64,000 bases of DNA, from contig NZ_CP046913.1 in NCBI RefSeq assembly GCF_009789675.1, forward strand, positions 186,001 through 250,000, written 5' to 3'. This DNA comes from Paraburkholderia acidisoli. Its GTDB lineage: Bacteria; Pseudomonadota; Gammaproteobacteria; Burkholderiales; Burkholderiaceae. Below are positions 17,337 to 23,743 of this stretch, piece after piece. The stretch's first letter is position 1; each line of letters opens with the position of its first letter. The notes below the pieces were generated by a model. That model saw only the letters and a list, made by a program, of their open reading frames with translations, ran no database searches and was not told the DNA's origin. The position numbers and the translations under genes are program-made.

Positions 17337-18260
17337 TCACGCGCACGCGGCCGCGTTCTGCGCCTTCGCCAGCAGCGCCTTGCCCGCGCGCGACACGTTG
17401 GGCCGGCCGATGGCCTGCGAGATGAAGTCGCCGGCCGCCACGACCTGATCGAGGTCGATGCCGGTGTGGATGCCGAGACCGTTCATCAGATACAGCACGT
17501 CTTCGGTCGCGACGTTGCCGGTCGCGCCCTTCGCGTAAGGACAGCCGCCGAGCCCCGCCACCGAGGCGTGAAAGATCGCGACGCCTTCTTCGAGCGCGGC
17601 ATAGATGTTCGCGAGCGCCTGGCCGTAGGTGTCGTGGAAGTGGCCCGAAAGCCGCTCGCGCGGGAACACCTTCGTGACCGCCGCGAACACGTCGTGCACG
17701 CGCTTTGCCGTGCCCACGCCGATGGTGTCGGCGATATCGATCTCGTCGCAGCCGAGCGCCGCGAAGCGCTCGACCACGTCGACCACGGACGCCACCGGCA
17801 CGTCGCCCTGATACGGGCAACCGAGCGAGCACGACACGCTGCCGCGGATGCGCACGCCGTGCGCTTTGGCGGCCTGCGCGACGGGCGCGAAACGCTCGAT
17901 GCTTTCGGCGATCGAACAGTTGATGTTCTTCTGCGAGAACGCCTCGCTCGCCGCGCCGAAGATCACGATCTCGTCCGCGCGCGCGGCCAGCGCGCCTTCG
18001 AAGCCGCGCATATTCGGCGTGAGCACCGAATAGATCGCGCCCGCGCGCCGCTCGATGCCGTGCATCACCTCGGCGCCGTCGGCCATTTGCGGGACCCATT
18101 TCGGCGAGACGAACGAAGCGGCTTCGATATTCGGAAAGCCCGCGCGCGAGAGCCGGTTCACGAGTTCGATCTTGGTTGCGGTCGCAACGAATTCCTTTTC
18201 GTTTTGCAGACCGTCGCGCGGCCCGACTTCGACGATCTTCACTGCGTTCGGCAATGCCAT
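17337..18260 (-). CDS. mvaB: Hydroxymethylglutaryl-CoA lyase
   Basis: 307 residues, the family's usual length. The start MALPNAVKIVEVGPRDGLQNE carries the metal Asp and catalytic Arg of HMG-CoA lyase; FHDTYGQALAN supplies the metal-binding His, and the signature GLGGCPYAKGATGNVATEDV contains the active-site Cys. The enzyme cleaves HMG-CoA to acetoacetate and acetyl-CoA, the last step of leucine degradation. The other leu/liu genes are not adjacent; instead it follows ghrA by 39 bp in a mixed operon. An upstream AGGAG lies 6-10 nt before the ATG. Confidence 0.95.
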   Translation of the reverse strand: MALPNAVKIVEVGPRDGLQNEKEFVATATKIELVNRLSRAGFPNIEAASFVSPKWVPQMADGAEVMHGIERRAGAIYSVLTPNMRGFEGALAARADEIVIFGAASEAFSQKNINCSIAESIERFAPVAQAAKAHGVRIRGSVSCSLGCPYQGDVPVASVVDVVERFAALGCDEIDIADTIGVGTAKRVHDVFAAVTKVFPRERLSGHFHDTYGQALANIYAALEEGVAIFHASVAGLGGCPYAKGATGNVATEDVLYLMNGLGIHTGIDLDQVVAAGDFISQAIGRPNVSRAGKALLAKAQNAAACA

Positions 18261-18299
18261 GTTTGTCTCCTGCTGTCTGATATGAGTCGTTCGAGCGGC

Positions 18300-19247
18300 T
18301 TAATACCCGCGCTCGACGTGCACGACGCCGCTCACCGTTTCGCCACGCGCGAGCGCGCCGATTTTGTCGGCGATCTGGGAAATGGCTTCGTCGCGCAAGG
18401 TGAGCGCCGAACTATGCGGCGTGATGGTGATGCGCGGTTCGCGCCAGAACGGATGCTCCGCCGGCAGCGGTTCCTCGCGAAACACGTCGAGCGTGGCGGC
18501 CGCGAGCGTGCCGTTCCCGAGCGCGTCGAGCAGATCGGCTTCGGCGAGATGGGTGCCGCGCGCGACGTTCACGAGATACGCGCCGCGCGCGAGCTTGCCG
18601 AAGGTGCGCGCATCGAGCACGTTCTCGGTGTCGGGCGTGGCGGGCAGCAGGTTCACGAGCAGTTTGACGTTGCTGAGAAACGCGTCGAACTGCGGGCCGT
18701 GCAACTCGCCGGAAAACGTCTCGATGCCGGCGAGCGTTTTGGCGCTGCGCGAAAACCCGCGCACGGGCACGCCCAGCGCGGCCACGGCACGCGCGACCTG
18801 CGCGCCCAGCACGCCGAGACCGAGGATGCCCACCGTGAAGGTTTCGAGCGGATGCGGCGCGAGCACGTGCCATTCGCGGCGCGCCTGCTGGAGCGCGTAG
18901 TCGTCGAAGCGGCGCAGGTAGCGCAGCACCGCATGCTGCACGTATTCGCCCATCTGCGGGCCCATGCCCGAGTCTTCGAGACGCACGAGCATCACGTTCG
19001 CGGGCAGCGTGCCGGGCTGGTCGCGCTCCAGCGCGAGGATCGCGTCGACGCCCGCGCCGAGGTTGAACACCGCGCGCAGGCCCGGCGCGGCGAACAGTTC
19101 GCGCGGCGGATGCCAGACGACGGCGTAGTCGGCGGGGGCGGTGTCGCCGGGTTGCCATTCGCGCAACTCGGCTTCGGGGAGGGCGCGCGCCAGGCCGTGC
19201 AGCCAGGCGGAGGCATCGGCTTGCGGAAGCCAGAACAGGATTTTCAT
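18300..19247 (-). CDS. ghrA: Glyoxylate/hydroxypyruvate reductase A
   Basis: 315 residues from the ATG at 19247 (MKILFWLPQADASAW), the start seen in GhrA proteins; an upstream ATG at 19274 would add nine residues. D-2-hydroxyacid dehydrogenase fold: nucleotide-binding GILGLGVLGAQVA, substrate-binding VNVARGTHLAEADLL with the active Arg, LDVFREEPLPAEHPFW, and TPHSSALT with the catalytic His. It reduces glyoxylate and hydroxypyruvate with NADPH in the cytosol. It is the first gene of the minus-strand operon leading into mvaB. Confidence 0.92.
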   Translation of the reverse strand: MKILFWLPQADASAWLHGLARALPEAELREWQPGDTAPADYAVVWHPPRELFAAPGLRAVFNLGAGVDAILALERDQPGTLPANVMLVRLEDSGMGPQMGEYVQHAVLRYLRRFDDYALQQARREWHVLAPHPLETFTVGILGLGVLGAQVARAVAALGVPVRGFSRSAKTLAGIETFSGELHGPQFDAFLSNVKLLVNLLPATPDTENVLDARTFGKLARGAYLVNVARGTHLAEADLLDALGNGTLAAATLDVFREEPLPAEHPFWREPRITITPHSSALTLRDEAISQIADKIGALARGETVSGVVHVERGY

Positions 19248-19455
19248 GGGCGAGAGCGCTGAAAACGTGGTCACTGGCCCACATTCTACGGTTTCGGCAT
19301 CGCGCTCGCCGCTTCAATCGCGCCGGCGCCCGTGCGACGGCCGTTACGGCGCAGCGCAGCGCGCGCGTGCACAAGCAAAGCAAAAAAAATTGGTTCGGTA
19401 CCTGGCGCCCGGCCGCGACAATCGAAGCACGCCGTGATCCAGCGAGGAAAAAATC

Positions 19456-20067
19456 ATGCTTTCGTGCGCCCAAACGCGTTGGCCGCCGCGACTCGTCACC
19501 GTGCCCGGTTTGCACGGCAGTGACGGCGCGCATTGGCAAAGCTGGCTCGAGCGCCAGTTCGCGCGCTCGCTGCGCGCCGAGCAGGACGACTGGGACGCAC
19601 CCGATCTCGCGGTGTGGAGCGCGGCACTCGCGAGGCGCCTCGCTGGCGAACGCGGGCCGTTCGTGCTCGCGGCGCATAGTTTCGGCTGCCTCGTGACGGC
19701 GCATGCGTTGCTGCAAGGCGTGCTGGGCGCGGTCAGCGCCGATATCGCCGGGGTGTTGTTCGTCGCGCCCGCGAGTCCCGCGAAGTTCCGTTTCGCGGGA
19801 CCGTTCGATCCGCAGCCGCTCAACGTGCCGTCAATTCTGATCGGCAGCGAAACCGACCCGTGGATGTCGCTCGACGGCGCGCGCACGCTCGCGCGGCAAC
19901 TGGGCAGCGCGTTCGTCAATCTCGGCGATGCGGGGCACATCAACACGGCGGCCGGCTTCGGTCCGTGGCCGCGTGCCAGATATTTCGTCGATACGCTGGT
20001 GCACGGCGCGGCGCCGGCGCGCCTGCGCGACGAGGCCTTCGACGCGAGCGGCCCGGCGTTCGCGTGA
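19456..20067 (+). CDS. RBBP9/YdeN-family serine hydrolase
   Basis: 203 residues, with GAGG before the ATG. A compact alpha/beta-hydrolase: VPGLHGSDGAHWQSWLER near the N-terminus, the nucleophile elbow AAHSFGC (Ser in AHSFG rather than GHSxG, as is normal for this family), IGSETDPWMSLDGA with the acid Asp and GDAGHINTAAGFGPWP with the catalytic His. Substrates of bacterial members are mostly unknown. It is divergent from ghrA and converges on the toxin gene. Confidence 0.9.
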   Translation: MLSCAQTRWPPRLVTVPGLHGSDGAHWQSWLERQFARSLRAEQDDWDAPDLAVWSAALARRLAGERGPFVLAAHSFGCLVTAHALLQGVLGAVSADIAGVLFVAPASPAKFRFAGPFDPQPLNVPSILIGSETDPWMSLDGARTLARQLGSAFVNLGDAGHINTAAGFGPWPRARYFVDTLVHGAAPARLRDEAFDASGPAFA

Positions 20068-20104
20068 TTGCGCGAGCGTCACGCCCGATCGGCGAGACGG
20101 GTTC

Positions 20105-20428
20105 TCAGCGATCCTTGCGGGCGTGCGAGGCGCGCAGGATCGCGACGGTCGCGGGCTGCATCGCGTAGGCGGGCAGCACCTCGTAGTGCAATTCGTAGCG
20201 CCCGGCGAGGCACACCCAGCGGTAGATCTCGCGCGCGGGCGGCCCGTCGAAACCGTCGACCTGTTCGCCCAGCCGCTGCGTGGTTTCCTGGCCGAGGCGT
20301 TCCGCTTCGTCGAGCAGCGCGTTGATGGTGCGGTACGCGCTCGCGTCGTCGTGGTACTTCGTCACGCCTTTCCAGATCGCGCCGAGATCGGCCATCGCCT
20401 TGTTGGCGACGATGACTTTCGCGTTCAT
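20105..20428 (-). CDS. RelE/ParE-family toxin
   Basis: 107 residues from the ATG at 20428. The ParE-like pattern is seen in KAMADLGAIWKGVTKYHDDAS, the middle REIYRWVCLAGRYELHYEV strands, and the closing VAILRASHARKDR, matching the VxILRxxHxRRD terminus of ParE toxins. ParE toxins inhibit gyrase; RelE-type ones cleave mRNA. The C-terminal pattern favours ParE, but the mode is inferred. The start codon overlaps the antitoxin stop by 4 bp (ATGA), the standard antitoxin-first arrangement. Confidence 0.87.
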   Translation of the reverse strand: MNAKVIVANKAMADLGAIWKGVTKYHDDASAYRTINALLDEAERLGQETTQRLGEQVDGFDGPPAREIYRWVCLAGRYELHYEVLPAYAMQPATVAILRASHARKDR

Positions 20429-20733
20429 GTTCTGGCCTGCGCGGGTTGGGGTTCGCCGGGATGGGGCGCGGCGCCGTTCGTGACGTTCGCGCCGTTCGTG
20501 ATGCTGTTGGCCCACGCGCGCACCTGTTCGAGCGACGCCACGCGGCCCGCCGTGATGTCCTCGAGGCCTTCCTGAAGCATCCGGCGCTTTTCGCCTTCGC
20601 GTGCGAAATACTGAACCAGCGCGTTGCGCACGATCCAGTTTTTCGGGCGCGCGATCATGTCGGCGAGCGCATCGAGTTCCTGCGCCAGTTCCACCGGCAA
20701 TTGCACCGTGAGCGTTTGGGTTTCCGCGGCCAT
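20425..20733 (-). CDS. Ribbon-helix-helix antitoxin (ParD/CopG-like)
   Basis: 102 residues from the ATG at 20733, set by GGAGG 6 nt upstream; a longer in-frame reading runs through an intergenic repeat and is unlikely. The N-terminus TQTLTVQLPVELAQELDALA is the ribbon-helix-helix DNA-binding domain, continuing ARPKNWIVRNALVQYF. A helix with EGLEDITAGRVASLEQVRAW should bind the toxin. The last 25 residues (SITNGANVTNGA then a Pro/Gln-rich tail) include a small internal duplication. It should neutralise the toxin and repress the operon; an 11-bp repeat array lies upstream. Confidence 0.87.
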   Translation of the reverse strand: MAAETQTLTVQLPVELAQELDALADMIARPKNWIVRNALVQYFAREGEKRRMLQEGLEDITAGRVASLEQVRAWANSITNGANVTNGAAPHPGEPQPAQART

Positions 20734-20827
20734 GGGCGAACCTCCGCAAAAAGGAGCTTGTCGACGAGTAGCAACCGACGCGCCCGCCCGCGTCCACCGG
20801 AAGGCGGCGCCGCCCGCCGATGCGTAA

Positions 20828-20890
20828 TCCGATAAAAACGCGATAAAAGCGCAATAGAAACGCGACAAAAACGCGATAAAACCGAGAAAA
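20828..20890. repeat. 11-bp tandem repeat array upstream of the toxin-antitoxin operon
   Basis: Units of 11 bp close to CGCGATAAAAA start at 20839, 20850, 20861 and 20872, with degenerate flanking copies before (20828) and after (20883). All keep the CG and A-tract phasing, about one unit per helical turn. The array lies about 95-160 bp upstream of the antitoxin ATG, between it and the ackA stop. It is the only AT-rich stretch there, so it is a good candidate for promoter and operator. Confidence 0.8.
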
Positions 20891-20922
20891 GCCACCCGCC
20901 GCGCCCCGTGCGCTCGGGACGT

Positions 20923-22170
20923 TCAGTGCGCGAGCGTGGCGCGCAACAAGCGTGCCGTATGCAGCGCGATCATGCCTTCTTCGTCGGTGGGCATGGCGAA
21001 CACGGGTACGCGGCTGTCCGGCGTGCTCACGCGTTCGTCCTGGCCGCTTTCGTTCGCCGTGGCGTCGAGCCGCGTGCCGAACAGCGGCGCGAGGCGCTCG
21101 CACACCTGCGCGCGGATGGGCGCCGCGTGTTCGCCGATACCGCCCGTGAATACGAGGCCGTCGAGGCCGCCCAGCACGGTGGCGAGCTTGCCCGTTTCCT
21201 GCGCGATGCGATACGTGTAGAAGTCGATCGCAAGCCGCGCGTGTTCGTGATCGCTCGCGAGCAGTTCGCGCATGTCGCTGCTCACGCCCGACAAGCCCTT
21301 CAGTCCGGACTCCTGATAAAGCAGCTTTTCGATCGCGTGATAGTCCATGCCGCGCGCCATCATCCACAGCACGGCGCCCGCGTCGAGCGCGCCGCAGCGC
21401 GTGCCCATCGGCAGGCCGTCGAGCGCGGTGAGGCCCATGGTGGTCTCCACGCTCTTGCCGTCGTGCATCGCGCACAAGCTGGCGCCGTTGCCGAGATGCG
21501 CGACCACGAGACGCCCGCGTGCGATCTCGGGCGCGACCTGATGCAGATGCTTCGCGATGTACTCGTACGAGAGCCCGTGAAAGCCGTATCGGCGCACGCC
21601 TTCTTCGTAGTAGCGGTACGGCAGGGCGAACAGTTGCGCCATGATGCCGTTGCTCGCATGAAAAGCCGTGTCGAAGCAGGCGACCTGCGGCAGCTCCGGC
21701 GCGGCCTCGCGCACCGCGCGGATCGCCGAGAGATTGTGCGGCTGGTGCAGCGGCGCGAGCGGCGTGAGCGCGTCGAGGTCGGCGATCACTTGATCGTCGA
21801 TGAGCACGGCCTCGCGGTACTGCGCGCCGCCGTGCACGACGCGATGGCCGATGGCGGCGGGCGGCGTGTCGCGCAAGCCCACGGCAAGCACGAGGCGCAG
21901 CAGGCGAAACGCGGCGTCGTGATCGGCGACCTGCGCCACGGGAAATTTTTCGTCGACGATCAGGCGCCCGTCGGCCATGTGCGCGACCACGCGCGGCGCC
22001 ACGCCGATGCCTTCGATCTGGCCGCCCGCGCCGTGGATCGCGCGCGCGCCGCCCGCCACGCGTGCGTCTTCGATCACGCGATACACCGAGCACTTGATGC
22101 TCGAGGAACCCGCGTTCACCACCAGCACCACATGGCCGGGCAGCGGGTGGCCTTCATGGGCGCGGCTCAC
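20923..22170 (-). CDS. ackA: Acetate/propionate kinase
   Basis: 415 residues if started at the GTG at 22170, whose GTGA overlaps the pta stop by 4 bp; no in-frame ATG lies near the conserved start. It opens VVLVVNAGSSSIKCSVYR (kinase motif 1), has FDTAFHASN with the catalytic Asp/His region, YGFHGLSYEYI, LGNGASLCAM, and VFTGGIGEHAAPIR near the end, all acetokinase-family signatures. It converts acyl-phosphate and ADP to acetate (or propionate) and ATP. Coupling to pta gives a complete acetyl-CoA to acetate route. Confidence 0.93.
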   Translation of the reverse strand: MSRAHEGHPLPGHVVLVVNAGSSSIKCSVYRVIEDARVAGGARAIHGAGGQIEGIGVAPRVVAHMADGRLIVDEKFPVAQVADHDAAFRLLRLVLAVGLRDTPPAAIGHRVVHGGAQYREAVLIDDQVIADLDALTPLAPLHQPHNLSAIRAVREAAPELPQVACFDTAFHASNGIMAQLFALPYRYYEEGVRRYGFHGLSYEYIAKHLHQVAPEIARGRLVVAHLGNGASLCAMHDGKSVETTMGLTALDGLPMGTRCGALDAGAVLWMMARGMDYHAIEKLLYQESGLKGLSGVSSDMRELLASDHEHARLAIDFYTYRIAQETGKLATVLGGLDGLVFTGGIGEHAAPIRAQVCERLAPLFGTRLDATANESGQDERVSTPDSRVPVFAMPTDEEGMIALHTARLLRATLAH

Positions 22171-23108
22171 AGGATCTCCGTGGCTTTGCGCGCGCGCCGC
22201 GCATGCGCGACGAGCACCGCGATCGCACAGCTGCCGATGCGCGAGCGCACGCTGTCGGCGCGGCTCGTCAGGATCACGGGCACGCGCGCGCCGAGCACGA
22301 TGCCGGCCGCCTCCGCGCCCGCGAGAAAGGTGAGCTGCTTGGCGAGCATGTTGCCCGCTTCGAGGTCGGGCACGAGCAGGATGTCGGGGTCGCCCGCGAC
22401 CGGCGAGTGAATGCCCTTGATGCGCGCGGCTTCGGCGCTGATCGCGTTGTCGAAGGCGAGCGGGCCGTCGAGCAGGCCGCCCACGATCTGGCCGCGGTCG
22501 GCCATCTTGCAGAGCGCGGCGGCGTCGATCGTGGAAGGCATCTTGTCGGAGACCGTTTCCACCGCGCCCAGAATGGCGACCTTGGGCGTGCCGATGCCGA
22601 GCGCCTGCACGAGTTCGATCGCGTTGCGCACGATGTCGGCTTTGTCGGCGAGCTTGGGGAAGATGTTCACGGCCGCGTCGGTGATGAAAAGCGGCTTGTG
22701 ATACGAGGGCACGTCCATCGCGAACACGTGCGAGAGGCGCCGCTCGGTGCGCAGGCCGTTGGCGCCGAGCGCGACTTCGTGCAGCAGTTCGTCGCTGTGC
22801 AGGCTGCCCTTCATAAGCAGTTCGGCCTCGCCTTCGCGCACGGCGTGCACGGCGCGCTCGGCGGAGGCGTGGCTGTGCGGCGCGTCGATGATGCGCACGC
22901 CGTCGAGGCGCAGGTCGGCTTCCTCGGCCACCGCGCGAATCTTCTCTTCGGGGCCGACGAGGATCGGCACGATCAGGCCGAGGTTGGCGGCGTCGAGCGC
23001 GCCGGTGAGCGAGGACACGTCGCACGGATGCGCGACGGCTGTCGGCACGGGCGCGAGGCCGCCGCAACGGGCGAGCAGAACCGAATACTTGTCGGGCGAT
23101 GCAGCCAT
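22167..23108 (-). CDS. pta: Phosphate acetyl/butyryltransferase (short form)
   Basis: 313 residues from the ATG at 23108 (MAASPDKYSVLLARCGG). It is the PTA/PTB domain alone, with PTAVAHPCDVSSLTGALDAA, LLMKGSLHSDELLHEV, FITDAAVNIFPKLADKADIV and LVPDLEAGNMLAKQL. Many relatives in this lineage carry an additional N-terminal MaoC hydratase domain; here it is absent. It exchanges the CoA of an acyl-CoA for phosphate in the cytosol and overlaps ackA by 4 bp. Whether acetyl or a longer acyl group is preferred is not clear from sequence. Confidence 0.92.
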   Translation of the reverse strand: MAASPDKYSVLLARCGGLAPVPTAVAHPCDVSSLTGALDAANLGLIVPILVGPEEKIRAVAEEADLRLDGVRIIDAPHSHASAERAVHAVREGEAELLMKGSLHSDELLHEVALGANGLRTERRLSHVFAMDVPSYHKPLFITDAAVNIFPKLADKADIVRNAIELVQALGIGTPKVAILGAVETVSDKMPSTIDAAALCKMADRGQIVGGLLDGPLAFDNAISAEAARIKGIHSPVAGDPDILLVPDLEAGNMLAKQLTFLAGAEAAGIVLGARVPVILTSRADSVRSRIGSCAIAVLVAHARRARKATEIL

Positions 23109-23743
23109 GACTGACTCCAGACGAACACACGGGCAATTCCCGCCGCGATCGACGCGTGACGCGATCGCGCGCGGAGGACGGGCGAAGAACGGCGAAGCAC
23201 AGCGATAAACGGCGCGTACGAATTTTTGCTGCGGCGCGCAAGGCGCTAACAGTGTAGTCCAGCGCGACATCGCCAGTCCGAAAGTTGCTCACTCGCGGCG
23301 GGCGGCATCGTGACGCACACGGCGCGCGTGCCGCGCCGTGCCTTGTCACGCTTCGTTCACGGCGCGAGGCGATGATCCACGATGACAGGGCGCGCGTCCC
23401 GCGCCTTGACTTTCGCCGCTGCGCTGCCTAGATTTTGGGATGCTGCGGTGCGGCATGTCTTGTCGATGACGCGCGGTCTTGCATCGATGCTTAGCGGGTA
23501 GCTCGGCAACAGCTCGGTAGGGTTCGCGCTTCACGCGAACCCGCGCGGGCGCGCCGGACCCGGCACGCGCCGCCCACGTTTTGCCGCCGGATCACGCCCG
23601 CCGCCGCCGGCTCGCCGGCCATCGCGGCCATCGCGGCCAAGCCCGAAAAAACGGGCCGCTTCAGATTCCGCCAGGCGCGCGCCCGCCGAACGACGCGTTC
23701 GCGAGTTCGCGCTCCCTGCGCTCCCTTAAAGGAGATGTGTCTC
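23109..23743. other. Divergent intergenic region between pta-ackA and the DUF3141 gene
   Basis: About 635 bp with no supportable gene. It should hold the two divergent promoters. Visible structure: a small 9-bp repeat (GGCCATCGC) at about 23618-23638 and a GC-rich imperfect inverted repeat at about 23310-23345. Nothing else is recognisable. Confidence 0.4.

Noticed and set aside
20828..20890. CRISPR array
   Set aside because: Units are 11 bp and contiguous with no spacers; no cas genes are present. The same applies to the other tandem arrays.
23735..23743. ATG at 23735 as start of the DUF3141 gene
   Set aside because: It touches the AAAGGAG ribosome site; the GTG at 23744 has correct spacing.
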